From: Archangium violaceum
GTDB taxonomy: Bacteria; Myxococcota; Myxococcia; Myxococcales; Myxococcaceae
DNA length: 64,000 nucleotides
NCBI RefSeq assembly: GCF_016887565.1
Contig: NZ_CP069396.1
Span: forward strand, 9,592,001-9,656,000
Direction: 5' to 3'
Both the position numbers and the translations under genes were made by a program. This document shows, one piece after another, positions 26,097-34,978 of this stretch (within the stretch, counting starts at the first letter, position 1; every line of letters begins with the position of its first letter). The notes under the pieces were generated by a model. The model made no database searches. It was not told the origin of the DNA and saw only the letters and a program-made list of their open reading frames with translations.

Positions 26097-27480
26097 ATGA
26101 CGAAGAAATCACTCCGCCAAGGCGGAAAAGCCAAGACCCGGCACCTGACCTTGCTGCTCATCCGCGAGGAGATCACGTCACCCGAGGCGGCGCTCAAGGA
26201 GCCCCAAACCTCGAGACGCTCGCGCTCCCGGCGGACTTCGAGTTCGCGGGCAGCCTTCATCTCTTGAAGCCGCCGCCCAAGGAGCCACGCTGGGCCCCCT
26301 TCCTCAGAGAGGGCTTCGCGGAGGACGTTCAGTTCGCCCTGAGCGCGACCGCAGCCGCGGTGCTCGTCGTCCAAGCGGGCGCACGGCTGTTCGCGGTGAC
26401 CTTCGGACAGGGGCGCCACCTGCTCCATCCCGATGCCTTCGAGATCGACTTCGGCTTGAAGGTCACGTTGAACTCGGTGGGCTGGCCAGGCGGCTCACGG
26501 GCCGTGACGCGCTCTCCTTCATTGGCCCCCTGGCGTTCTCGGACCTGGGGCGCAAGTGCGAGAGCCTCCTCGTGCAGTACGGGGGCGCTCAGTACAAGGA
26601 GCAATTCTCCTGGGTGGACAACATCCGCATGGTCCGGGACGGCAAGACCTTCGGTGAGCTCAACGAGAAGCTGGTGCACCAGCTCAACAACCGCGACACG
26701 GGGAAGATCCACCTCGCGCCCCCCGAGGTCATCGACTGGGAGACGGTGAGTTTCCTCTACCCGGGACAAGCCTCCCGTCCAGACGAGGCGCATCCGGATC
26801 TCCATGAAGACGGGTTCTTCCACCCCGAGCGATGGTCCATCTACAACTGCCTCGTCGCGGAGCTGGCGAAAACAGACGCGCTCTACATCCTGTCGGCGGG
26901 CCAATGGTTCAAGATCGAGAAGACCTTCGCCGCCCAGATCCTCGAGAATACGAAGACGCTCGTGAGGGAGATCGACCATCTCCCCGCCGCCCAGGCCGGT
27001 GAAGACGAAGGGACCTACAATACGAACGCCGCGAACGCCTCCAAGAACCTGGTCCTCCTGGACAGGGACAACAAGAAGGCCAAGGGAGCGCGCACGGCCA
27101 TCGAGCCCTGTGACCTGTTCTCCAACAGCTGTCAGTTCATCCACGTCAAACGCAAGCTGCGCTCGTCCTCGCTGAGCCACCTGTTCGCACAGGGAGTTGT
27201 CTCGGCGGAGACCTTCCTGAGCGACGAGAAGTTCAGGAAGGACGTCAAGAAGGCGGTCGAGAAGAAGAACCCGGCGCTGGCCCAACTCCTCGGGAATCCC
27301 AAAGACAGGCCAGACCCCAATCAGTATGAGGTCGTCTTCGCGGTCATCGCTCCGCCCACCAAGGAGAAGTGGCCCCAGGCCCTTCCGTTCTTCAGCCAGC
27401 TCAATCTCGATCGGACGGCCACCCGCCTGAAGCTCCTCGGGTTCCGAGTCGCTCTGCACCGGATCGACGAGAGAGCGTAG
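26097..27480 (+). pseudogene. TIGR04141-family (DUF6119-like) gene, disrupted by two frame breaks and an internal deletion
   Basis: The coding signal starts at ATG 26097 (MTKKSLRQGG, then RHLTLLLIREE), switches frame near 26205 to read LETLALPADFEFAGSLHLLK and on to the family core FGQGRHLLHPDAFEIDFGLK, then switches again near 26480 into LTGRDALSFIGPLAF. From there it is open to the stop at 27478-27480 (at least 302 codons). In intact members about 60-80 residues separate the LNSV and TGRDAL segments; here they are almost adjacent, so a deletion accompanies the second break. The family is sporadically distributed and often found near mobile or defence genes. Confidence 0.7.
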
Positions 27481-27504
27481 CGTGGACACCCTGCACGACC
27501 GACC

Positions 27505-27639
27505 TCACCGCTTCATCAGGACTCGGGCCATGATCGCTTTCCGCCCCTGGGTTTCCGCCTTGTCGTAGATGTTGCGCACGTGCACCTTCACCGTCCCTGG
27601 CGTACATCCGGCCAACTGCGCGATCTCCTTGTCCGACTT
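27505..27639 (-). pseudogene. LuxR/NarL-type HTH domain, C-terminal remnant
   Basis: Reading SDKEIAQLAGCTPGTVKVHV then RNIYDKAETQGRKAIMARVL to the stop at 27505-27507. This is a complete LuxR-type DNA-binding helix set. Two consecutive in-frame TGA codons (27640-27645) cut it off from any receiver or sensor domain, and no start codon or ribosome site precedes it. A leftover of a response regulator. Confidence 0.6.
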
Positions 27640-27688
27640 TCATCACCCGCTGAGCGATGCGGAGGCATGAGGCGGGCTTCGGCCTGTC

Positions 27689-27811
27689 TCACATCAGCTT
27701 GGGGATGGCGGGCTCGGCCTGCTCGGGCCCCATGACCGCACGGAGCACGCGGGCTCCGATGAGCGTGGCGCCTCCAGTGACGATGGCGACCTTGTCCTTC
27801 AGGCGGCCCGG
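27689..27811 (-). pseudogene. Short-chain dehydrogenase (SDR) N-terminal remnant
   Basis: The frame reads LKDKVAIVTGGATLIGARVL and then changes to an unrelated short tail ending at 27689. KVAIVTGG...IG is the NAD(P)-binding start of SDR enzymes, but the normal GxG spacing is already altered and no downstream catalytic Tyr-x-x-x-Lys exists. Possibly a deletion fusion of two SDR fragments. Confidence 0.4.
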
Positions 27812-27970
27812 CGGGCGCAGTCTGCCCCGGCATGCGGCATGGGAGAAGCCACCCAACACCGCGCCGCACCCGACCCGCACGGATAGGATCTGGCGGTTCG
27901 TCGTGAAGCTTCATGGTCCCGAGATCGCCGAGGAGGCGCGGGGCTTCGGCTCCTACCCGGAAGTGCTGGG

Positions 27971-29353
27971 TCACTGGAAGCGCCAGACGTGAACCTGGGT
28001 CTCGCCCCAGTCCACCGGACCCACCTTCCCAGGCGAGAACGGGTTGCGGGAATACTCGACCCAAGCCACCACGGGCAGCCCGCGCGGGTCCACGGCGAGC
28101 GCCCACTCGCCCAGCTTCGTCTCGCCCGGCAGCGCCTGAAGTGGCCCGCCCACGAGCTGCCATGCCTGTCCATCCCAGGTGTGAATCTCGAGCCGGTCTT
28201 CCCGCGCGAAGAGCAGGAAGACGCGGGACCCGAGCGCCGCGAGCACCGGCTCGCTCCTGGGTCCAGCCTCGAGGATACCCTCCCACCGCGCCCCCGAGGG
28301 GCGCCGGACCTGATTCAGCACGCGGGAGTCCTCCCCCTCGTACTGGGTCCACGTGAGGTAGGGGACATCCGCACCATCGAGCACGAGCGCGGGCGAATAG
28401 GAGTCGCCCTTCGAGGGCATGTCCTCGCTGGCGACGCCTCCTCCCACCGGCAGCCACCGGGTGCCATCCCACTGCCGCACGTGGATGCGGCTGATGAACT
28501 CCCGCATGGCCGACTCCTCCCAGGCCACGACGGGCAAGCCCCGGGAGTCCACGGCGAGGCTGGGACGAATTCCATTGGAGCCATCCCCGCGCACCCCATC
28601 CGGGTACGCGCTGAGCCGCTCCCCCACCCGCTGCCAGGACTGTCCATCCCACTGGCTCACGTGGATGCCAAGGGAGGGCTCGTCCGGGCCGATCTCGCCC
28701 CATGCCACCACGGGCTCTCCGGAACAGTTGAAGGCGAGGGACGCGCTGCTGACCTCCGTCAGCCGATTGTTGGCCGCCTGGAGTCCGAGCCCCAGAACCG
28801 ACCAGAATCGACCCTCCCAGCGGCGGAGCCGGACCGTGCTCGTCGAGTGCCCGGTCGCCTCGATCAGGGCCATCACCGGACGGCCCTGGGGATCGACCGC
28901 GAAGACGGGGCGGCCAGGCGGGCTGAAGGTCGACGCGGGCAAGGGGAACACGGAAGTCGCCGCCTGCGACCACACGTTGCCCTCCGCGCGCCGGAAGAAG
29001 TAGCCCCACACCGCGCCATTGTCCTCGCCCCACGAGACGATGGGCGCTCCCGTTGGATCCACCGCCAGCCCCAGCCGGGCCTGCGGCGTATTGGGCTCGG
29101 GATTGGCCTCCAGCGCGGGGCCCACGGGCACCCAGGAGCGGGGTTGCCCCTGCTCATTGGTGAACAGGGGCGCGGGCTGTGCCGGCCGTGGCATGCAGCC
29201 AGCCGACTGTGGCGGCGGCTGTGGCGGTGGGGGTTCACCCAGTGAAGAGGGAGGCGACGCCTCCAATCGCGTGGGAGACACCTCCGTCCCACCGCCGCAT
29301 GCCGCCAGAATGAAAAGAGCCGCCCACCCACTCCGTCCGCCAACGCACCTCAT
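27971..29353 (-). CDS. Lipoprotein with beta-propeller-like repeats
   Basis: 460 residues. Signal peptide with lipobox LAAC at about residues 16-19 followed by Gly-Gly-Gly, then a Pro-rich linker (EPPPPQPPPQ) that would span away from the membrane. The rest has at least six repeats of a WDG..W..VG..L strand pair followed by A.DP.G.PVVAW, typical of myxobacterial propeller lipoproteins whose function is unknown. No catalytic residues recognised. A short duplicate of this gene lies at 25985-26050. Upstream is a long region with only remnants. Confidence 0.8.
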   Translation of the reverse strand: MRCVGGRSGWAALFILAACGGGTEVSPTRLEASPPSSLGEPPPPQPPPQSAGCMPRPAQPAPLFTNEQGQPRSWVPVGPALEANPEPNTPQARLGLAVDPTGAPIVSWGEDNGAVWGYFFRRAEGNVWSQAATSVFPLPASTFSPPGRPVFAVDPQGRPVMALIEATGHSTSTVRLRRWEGRFWSVLGLGLQAANNRLTEVSSASLAFNCSGEPVVAWGEIGPDEPSLGIHVSQWDGQSWQRVGERLSAYPDGVRGDGSNGIRPSLAVDSRGLPVVAWEESAMREFISRIHVRQWDGTRWLPVGGGVASEDMPSKGDSYSPALVLDGADVPYLTWTQYEGEDSRVLNQVRRPSGARWEGILEAGPRSEPVLAALGSRVFLLFAREDRLEIHTWDGQAWQLVGGPLQALPGETKLGEWALAVDPRGLPVVAWVEYSRNPFSPGKVGPVDWGETQVHVWRFQ

Positions 29354-29903
29354 CCCGTCCCCCAGAGCGCCCGCCGCGCCAAAGGTAGAGATGAAAACGC
29401 TGCGAGCAAGGCCGGCACCAGAACGCCTGGGAGGTTTACGTTCATGAGCGCACCTCTTGAAGCGGTACTTTCTCGCTGCTCGTGCGAGCCCGCGCCCGGT
29501 GAAGTGGCAGGCCCCTCATGCGTTCCTCTTCGGGTTCGCCATCACCTCCCGGGCGGTGTCCATGAAGGCCCGGAAGGCGGGGCCTCTCGGGTGTGCCCAA
29601 CGGAGTACCTGATGCCGAAGACTTCCGCGTATGCGGCTCCTTCCGCGACGACATGGTCGACTCCTGCCGCGACTGAGCTTCGTGCCGGGACAACGTCGAG
29701 CAGTTCTGCGAGAAGGGCACCGCCTTCACCTACAACGGCACCGAGATGGCGGATGATGCGGGGTGACGTCTGATCTCGACGGGCGTTGCCTCGGAGGGCA
29801 CGTCGAGGCGCCAGAGCGTGCCCTGAGGCCATGCCCGCGGACGCAGGAGAGCCGTATCCTTCGACTCTTGAGGTAGCATCATGGCCGCACGGAGGGGTGA
29901 GCC
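29354..29903. other. Long intergenic region with decayed coding signal
   Basis: No intact gene. On the minus strand 29516-29611 reads FRAFMDTAREVMANPK before a stop and could be the tail of a LysR-type regulator (weak). On the plus strand 29640-29766 reads a Cys-containing stretch, RDNVEQFCEKGTAFTYNG, interrupted by an in-frame TGA. The last ~80 bases carry the leader of the ATPase gene, with GGAGGGG at about 29891-29897. Confidence 0.4.
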
Positions 29904-31589
29904 ATGATCGAATCCCTGGAGCTCCAGTTCGGAAACAGCCCCGATTCCGAACCCCTTCGGTTCGAACCCGGGCCAGTGACTGTCTTCATCGGACCGAACA
30001 ACTCGGGCAAAAGCCTGCTGCTCCGCGAGCTCACTCAGTTTCTGGGCGTCCTTCCGAGGTTCCAGTCCCGACAAGCCCCCAAGGTACTCAAGAACCTGTC
30101 CATCAAGAGCCCAGGCTCCGCCCAGGCACTCAGAACGGCTTTGATGGCACTGGGCGGCTACGAGGAGCAAGGTCATATCATCCTGCCCTTTCGCCTCGAA
30201 CACGATCACCAGCTGCGTTCGAGTGTCGGCAAGGATCCGCGGGTCATCGGTCCACAACTCCTCGACGAGAAGCATGCCGATCCCAGCTTCCTCCTGGACG
30301 TACTCGGCTCCACATCCTTCGTCGCGCTCGATGGCGTGAAGCGTCTGTCGCTCGTGGAGCCCCAACGCACCGAGGATCTCTCACAACCACCACAGAGCGC
30401 GGTCCAGGCCCTCTTCGTCGACGACACTTCTCGCGAGCGGTTACGCAAGCTGACGCACGAGGCATTCGGCCTCCATGCCGTGATCGACCCGACGGCGATG
30501 CGGCATTTCCATATTCGCCTCTCGAAGAGAGCCCCCTCGGATGCGGATGAGGAGACAGCCCTGGGCGTCCGCGCCAGGGAGTTCTACCGGGACGCCATCG
30601 ACATCCAGGACATGAGCGATGGAGTCAAAGCGTATACCGGGCTCCTGGTGGCGTTATTGAGCCGTCAGTATCGCATCATCACCATTGACGAGCCGGAGGC
30701 ATTCCTCCACCCGGCCCTCTCCAGGCGTTTGGGGGTCGAGCTCTCGCGCCTGGCCGCGGAACGGCAAGCCAATGTCTTCGTTTCCACGCACAGCGCGGAC
30801 TTCCTGATGGGCTGCATCGAGTCCGGACATCCTGTTCAGATCGTACGGCTGACCTACCAGGGTGGACTCGCGACGGCCATGCACCTCCCGAGCAGTACGC
30901 TCTCGAGTTTGATGAGGAATCCGCTCCTCAGGACCACCCATGTGCTCTCCGCGCTGTTTCACGTGGGAGCAGTCGTGACCGAGTCCGAAGCGGACCGGGC
31001 CTTCTACGACGAGATCAATCACCGCCTGTGGAGCACGGATGGTTCAGGCATCTCCGGCGCGAGCTTCCTCTTCGCGCAGAACAAGCAGACGGCCCACATG
31101 ATCGTCCGCCCTCTTCGACAGCTCGGCATTCCCGCTGTGGCGATCGTCGACATGGACTTCATCAAGGACGGGGGAAGGAACTTCACCCAACTCCTCGAAG
31201 CAGCAGGCGTCCCCACCGATTGGCATCAGCCACTGGGAAGCGCACGCGTCAAGATCAAGAACGCCTTGGACGCGGCCAATCCCTCCTGGAAGACTCAAGG
31301 TGGCCTCTCCGTCCTGAGTGGCGCCGAGGCGCGGACGTGCCGGGACTTCCTGGAGCATCTGGCGGAATATGGCCTCTTCATCGTCCCGGGTGGTGAGCTC
31401 GAAAGCTGGCTCCCCCAACTGGGTGCCAATCGGTCGAAGCATTCATGGCTCTATGAGATCTTCGAAGAGATGGGCTCGGATCCCACGCAACCCGCTTACG
31501 TCAAACCCTCGGAGGGAGATGTCTGGACCTTCATGCGCGGGATCGCCAGCTGGCTCCAGAATCCCCATCGAAAAGGAATGTCCTCCTGA
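29904..31589 (+). CDS. AAA ATPase with C-terminal TOPRIM-like domain (OLD-family-like nuclease)
   Basis: 561 residues. ABC/SMC-type ATPase in the N-terminal ~330 residues: Walker A GPNNSGKS at 30-37, Walker B IITIDEPEAFLHP, and the switch region NVFVSTHSADFL. The C-terminal part starts with TESEADRAFYDEI (E360) and contains VDMDF (D416, D418), the acidic triad arrangement of a TOPRIM metal site. This architecture is that of OLD-family exonucleases and related AAA_21 proteins, some of which act in phage defence (Gabija GajA, retron and PARIS partners). No UvrD-like helicase (GajB) or other partner is adjacent, so it is a solitary OLD-like gene. Lies between remnants, consistent with acquisition. 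Confidence 0.85.
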   Translation: MIESLELQFGNSPDSEPLRFEPGPVTVFIGPNNSGKSLLLRELTQFLGVLPRFQSRQAPKVLKNLSIKSPGSAQALRTALMALGGYEEQGHIILPFRLEHDHQLRSSVGKDPRVIGPQLLDEKHADPSFLLDVLGSTSFVALDGVKRLSLVEPQRTEDLSQPPQSAVQALFVDDTSRERLRKLTHEAFGLHAVIDPTAMRHFHIRLSKRAPSDADEETALGVRAREFYRDAIDIQDMSDGVKAYTGLLVALLSRQYRIITIDEPEAFLHPALSRRLGVELSRLAAERQANVFVSTHSADFLMGCIESGHPVQIVRLTYQGGLATAMHLPSSTLSSLMRNPLLRTTHVLSALFHVGAVVTESEADRAFYDEINHRLWSTDGSGISGASFLFAQNKQTAHMIVRPLRQLGIPAVAIVDMDFIKDGGRNFTQLLEAAGVPTDWHQPLGSARVKIKNALDAANPSWKTQGGLSVLSGAEARTCRDFLEHLAEYGLFIVPGGELESWLPQLGANRSKHSWLYEIFEEMGSDPTQPAYVKPSEGDVWTFMRGIASWLQNPHRKGMSS

Positions 31590-31645
31590 AGCAGGTGGAG
31601 GACGGGAGACGGATGAGCCATGGAAACGCGTGAGGTAGTGTGGAG

Positions 31646-31885
31646 ATGTCGACGGCCTCCACCCGGGCCGTCACCACCTATGGGACCCGGAGGGTCGAGG
31701 TGCTCGGCCCCACCTCCGCCCGCCTCGTCTTCCGGCGCGAGCTGATGGGTCCGCTGTGGATTCGCGGCATCTTCACGAAGAGCTTCCAGGCGCTCTCCGG
31801 GCTCGCCTCCGTGTCGGCCACGGTGGAGCGCTACCGCGAGCCTGGCGTGGACTTCGACCTCGTCTTCACCTGGCGGTTGCTCTGA
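31646..31885 (+). pseudogene. C-terminal fragment resembling DUF2378 (TIGR02265) protein
   Basis: About 79 codons reading TTYGTRRVEVLGPTSARLVF and on to DFDLVFTWRLL. The pattern of a short basic strand, LGP..ARLVF, a helix and a terminal W resembles the C-terminal third of DUF2378 proteins, a large myxobacterial paralogous family of about 180-200 residues. The N-terminal two-thirds are missing, so this is a truncated gene, although an independent short ORF from ATG 31646 cannot be excluded. Confidence 0.45.
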
Positions 31886-32140
31886 CTCGACGACACGCCC
31901 GATTCAGGCTTCGCGGGTCGCGCACATGCGCATACCTGTCCACGCGAGAGTCCATGGTCGGGCGCGCAGATGCGCGATGAAGCGCCAGTTCCGCTTTCAG
32001 CTGATCGCCGACTTGCCGTTCGGAATCGATGACAAGCGTCCTGCTTCCCGTGGGGTCCGGGTTGGAGCTCAGTCGGTTCGAGCCGAACTGACATCCCCGT
32101 CCCGGACGTGTCGGAGGTGCGTGCGACAGTCCGGGGCACC

Positions 32141-32998
32141 ATGAATGAAAGGGATGCTGCCTATACGGAGGGCCCCACTGTCATGGGGCTCTACGTCTTC
32201 TGTTTCGCGCGAGCGGACGCCGCCGGGTCGACATCGGGCCGGGGACTCGCGGAAGACTCGCCGCTCCTCGCGCGAGTGCACGAGGACATCGCGGCCATCT
32301 GCTGTGAGGTGCCGCTCCACGAATGGACGGGCGAGGCGGGCGAGGACCACCTGAAGGACTTGGGCTGGCTCGGGCCTCGCGCCATGCGTCACGAGGAGGT
32401 CATCGAGCAGACGATGCGCGCCTCGCCGGTGCTGCCGTTGCGCTTCGGCTGCCTGTTCTCATCGGCGGAGCGGCTCGAGGAGCTGCTGCGGCGGGAACGG
32501 ACACGAATCAAGGCCTTCATCGAGAAGGCGGAGCACGAGGAGGAGTGGTCGCTCCAGGGCTCCGTGCATCTCCAGGCCTGCGAAGAAGTCCTGTTCACCG
32601 CCGATCCGCGCACGGCGAAGCTGCCGGCATCGCCCGGGGCACGCTATCTGCTGGAGCAGAAGCTGCGAAAAGACGCGGCCCGAGCGGCGCAGGTCTGGCT
32701 CCAGGAGGCCCAGACGACGATCGCGCAAGCGCTCGCGGGGCTGGTGCTCGCGCGGCGCGTCCTGCGGCCTCCTTCGCACGGCCCGCGGGAGCCCGCGTTG
32801 GAAGGGGCTTTTCATTGGGCACTCCTTGTCCCGCGCGGCGCGGAGGAGGAGCTCGTCAGGCGCCTCGGACCGCTGGCGGAGCAACTGTCCGCGCACGGCC
32901 TGCACCTGTCCGCGCGAGGGCCCTGGCCGGCCTACAACTTCGCGCCACGCCTCGGGGAGGAGCCGGGCGGCACGCCCGAGGAACAGACGCATGGCTGA
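32141..32998 (+). CDS. gvpF: GvpF/GvpL-family gas vesicle protein (first copy)
   Basis: 285 residues from ATG 32141; ATG 32180 (MGLYVFCFAR) is an equally plausible start with a GGAGGG 12 bases upstream and gives a start more like other GvpF proteins. Family features: N-terminal strand LYVFCF, ASPVLPLRFGCLFSS (the V-L-P-x-R-F-G core), a long helical region and the terminal GPWPAYNFAP. GvpF/L proteins are accessory factors that bind GvpA and help nucleate gas vesicles. Opens the gvp cluster; the next gene overlaps its end by 8 bp. Confidence 0.88.
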   Translation: MNERDAAYTEGPTVMGLYVFCFARADAAGSTSGRGLAEDSPLLARVHEDIAAICCEVPLHEWTGEAGEDHLKDLGWLGPRAMRHEEVIEQTMRASPVLPLRFGCLFSSAERLEELLRRERTRIKAFIEKAEHEEEWSLQGSVHLQACEEVLFTADPRTAKLPASPGARYLLEQKLRKDAARAAQVWLQEAQTTIAQALAGLVLARRVLRPPSHGPREPALEGAFHWALLVPRGAEEELVRRLGPLAEQLSAHGLHLSARGPWPAYNFAPRLGEEPGGTPEEQTHG

Positions 32999-33707
32999 GA
33001 GCGACGCGGGGCTGCTGCTCTATTGCATCACGGGCGCGTCCTCGACGTCGCCGGTCGAAGGGACTGGGGTGCGAGGCGGTGGGCTCCGGAACATCGTGCA
33101 CGGCGGGCTCGCGGCCGTGGTCTCGCCCCTCGAGGAGCGCGAGTGGGTCGCGACCCCCACCACGGCGGAGCTGCTCGAGTACGAACGCATCATCCATTCG
33201 TGGCACGCCATCGCCGATGTCCTGCCGATGCGCTTCGGGAGCGTGCTCCCGGACGAAGCGGCGGTGCGAGCGCACCTCGACGAGCACCGGGCCACCTATC
33301 CGCGCGCGCTCGAGCGTGTCTCCGGCTGCGTGGAGATGGGAGTACGGGCACTGCTCCCCACGCCTCCCCCGCCCTCCGCGCCAGTGGAGCCCGTCAAGCC
33401 GATGAGCCGCTCGGGCGCCAGTTACCTCGAGGCCCTGCGGCACCGCTATTCCGCCGAGAATCGGCTGAAAGACGACTGCGCGGCACTGGAACGGGCCGTA
33501 CTCACGAAGGTGGCGCCGCTGTGCAGGGAGCACCGTGCGGAGCTCTCGCGCCCGCGCCCGGGTGAGCCCGCGCTCTGCTCGCTGTACTTCCTCGTGCCGC
33601 GCGACCGGGTGCCCGCGTTTCGCGCCGCGTTGTCACCGGACTCCGGCGAGTTGCCCGCGAAGCTCGCGCTGAGCGGGCCATGGCCTCCCTTCAATTTCGT
33701 GGCATGA
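32991..33707 (+). CDS. gvpF: GvpF/GvpL-family gas vesicle protein (second copy)
   Basis: 238 residues. LLLYCITG at the N-terminus, DVLPMRFGSVLPDE in the middle, and the family ending SGPWPPFNFV. The start overlaps the previous gvpF by 8 bp, so the two are translationally coupled. A Pro-rich loop (PTPPPPSAP) separates the two subdomains. Probably interacts with GvpA during early assembly; whether it is functionally distinct from the other two GvpF/L proteins in the cluster cannot be judged by eye. Confidence 0.9.
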   Translation: MAESDAGLLLYCITGASSTSPVEGTGVRGGGLRNIVHGGLAAVVSPLEEREWVATPTTAELLEYERIIHSWHAIADVLPMRFGSVLPDEAAVRAHLDEHRATYPRALERVSGCVEMGVRALLPTPPPPSAPVEPVKPMSRSGASYLEALRHRYSAENRLKDDCAALERAVLTKVAPLCREHRAELSRPRPGEPALCSLYFLVPRDRVPAFRAALSPDSGELPAKLALSGPWPPFNFVA

Positions 33708-33716
33708 GGCCGGAGT

Positions 33717-33756
33717 ACATGTCGGACTGTTCTGTTCAATGACAAACATGTCGGAC
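33717..33756. promoter_or_regulatory. Direct repeat ACATGTCGGAC upstream of gvpA
   Basis: Two exact 11-bp copies at 33717-33727 and 33746-33756, 29 bp start to start (close to three helical turns), in the 159-bp gap between the second gvpF and gvpA. Each copy contains the small palindrome ACATGT. Position and phasing suggest a regulator binding site in the gvpA leader. No sigma-70 hexamers are clear. Confidence 0.4.
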
Positions 33757-33866
33757 ACTCCTGCTACTCGTGAAGGCAAGCATGGACGGGAAAGCCAGAC
33801 AGGCGCGCCGCGCTTGCGAAAGCTCCACCTGGACAGGCTCAACCGAGGTGACACGAGGAGGCAGCA

Positions 33867-34169
33867 ATGGCGAACATTCAGAAATCGACGGATTCGTCCA
33901 GCCTGGCGGAAGTGGTCAGCATCATCCTCGACAAGGGAATCGTCATCGATGTGTGGGCCACGGTGTCGCTGGTCGGCATCCAGCTGCTGGCGGTGGAAGC
34001 GCGTGTCGTCATCGCCTCGGTCGAGACGTACCTGAAGTACGCGGCGGCGATCGGTCTGACCGGCGGCAGCCAGGCGGCCCAGTCGCTCAAGAACGCGGCC
34101 CTGCCGGTGGCGACGGGCGTGGCCATGCCGGCCATGCCGGGCGCGGCGATTCCCGCGCCCGCCCTGTAA
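33867..34169 (+). CDS. gvpA: Gas vesicle major structural protein GvpA
   Basis: 100 residues. The hydrophobic rib-forming core is clear: [20 protein letters not shown], then [20 protein letters not shown] and [12 protein letters not shown], matching the alpha-beta-beta-alpha plan of GvpA, which polymerises into the gas-filled shell. The tail after residue 68 is an Ala/Pro/Met-rich extension ([14 protein letters not shown]), longer than in classical 70-residue GvpA. GAGGAGG ribosome site just upstream. The strongest-looking leader in the cluster precedes it, consistent with a highly expressed shell protein. Confidence 0.95.
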   Translation: MANIQKSTDSSSLAEVVSIILDKGIVIDVWATVSLVGIQLLAVEARVVIASVETYLKYAAAIGLTGGSQAAQSLKNAALPVATGVAMPAMPGAAIPAPAL

Positions 34170-34208
34170 CCAGACGAGCCTGAGCACGACACACGAGGAG
34201 CCAGGGAC

Positions 34209-34976
34209 ATGACGAACGTTCAGGCAGGGGGCACGTATCTCTATGCCGTTCTCGCCGGCCCGGAGGGACTCGGCCAGGCTGGGGCGATCGGCATCGAGGG
34301 CGGCGAGGTCTACTGCGTCACCGTGGGGGACATCGCCGCGGCGGTGAGCCGGGTGAGCCGTGCACGCCTCCGGCCTGAGCGCAAGCACCTCCTCACGCAT
34401 CAGGCCGTCCTGCGGCACTTGATGGAGCGAGGCACCGTGCTGCCGGCCGCGTTCGGACTCGTCGCCCGGAACGACGAGGACGTGCGCGGCCGGCTGCTCG
34501 AGAACCATGCGGTGTTCAAGGAGCAGCTCGAGCACGTCGCGGGCAAGGTGGAGATGGGGCTCAAGGTGAGCTGGAGCGCTCCGGACCTCTTCGGCTACTT
34601 CGTCGAGACCCACCCGGAGCTCGGCGCCATCCGCGACCGGATGAAGGGCCGTCACGACCTCCACCGCGAGGAGCTGCTCGCCGTGGGGAAGCTGTTCGAG
34701 GACATCCGCGAGACGGATCGGCAGGCACACTCCGAGCGCGTGATGGCGGTGCTCGGGGAGCACGGCATCGAGCTGAAGTGGAACCCGCCCCGAGGAGATC
34801 GCGAGGTGATGAATCTCTCGTGTCTCGTGCCGCGCGAGGGATTGGGTGCCTTCGAGAAGGTGATCGAAACCGCCGCGGTGGGCTTCGATGACCATTTCAC
34901 GTTCGAGTTCCACGGACCGTGGGCTCCCCACAGCTTCACGGAGCTGAAGCCCACGCATGGCTCCACGGGGGAGTGA
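34209..34976 (+). CDS. gvpF: GvpF/GvpL-family gas vesicle protein (third copy)
   Basis: 255 residues, the closest of the three to the classical GvpF/L form: GTYLYAVLAGPEG at the start, RGTVLPAAFGLVARNDEDVR in the core, KVEMGLKVSW, and the ending EFHGPWAPHSF. Ribosome site AGGAGCC upstream. Placed directly between gvpA and gvpG, the usual position of the gvpF that belongs with gvpA. The gap to gvpG is 2 bp. Confidence 0.94.
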   Translation: MTNVQAGGTYLYAVLAGPEGLGQAGAIGIEGGEVYCVTVGDIAAAVSRVSRARLRPERKHLLTHQAVLRHLMERGTVLPAAFGLVARNDEDVRGRLLENHAVFKEQLEHVAGKVEMGLKVSWSAPDLFGYFVETHPELGAIRDRMKGRHDLHREELLAVGKLFEDIRETDRQAHSERVMAVLGEHGIELKWNPPRGDREVMNLSCLVPREGLGAFEKVIETAAVGFDDHFTFEFHGPWAPHSFTELKPTHGSTGE

Positions 34977-34978
34977 CG

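Larger units (their letters stand above)
27481..27970. other. Gene-remnant zone
   Basis: No intact gene. It holds the two minus-strand remnants listed separately (LuxR-type HTH and SDR fragments). The rest shows nothing recognisable. Confidence 0.5.

Noticed and set aside
29442-29773. Small genes on either strand between the propeller lipoprotein and the OLD-like gene
   Set aside because: Frames are interrupted or lack starts. A LysR-like tail and a Cys-rich fragment are at best remnants, so they are mentioned only under the intergenic entry.
32069-32392. Antitoxin or regulator antisense to the first gvpF
   Set aside because: It overlaps a clear GvpF/L coding sequence and has no recognisable domain.
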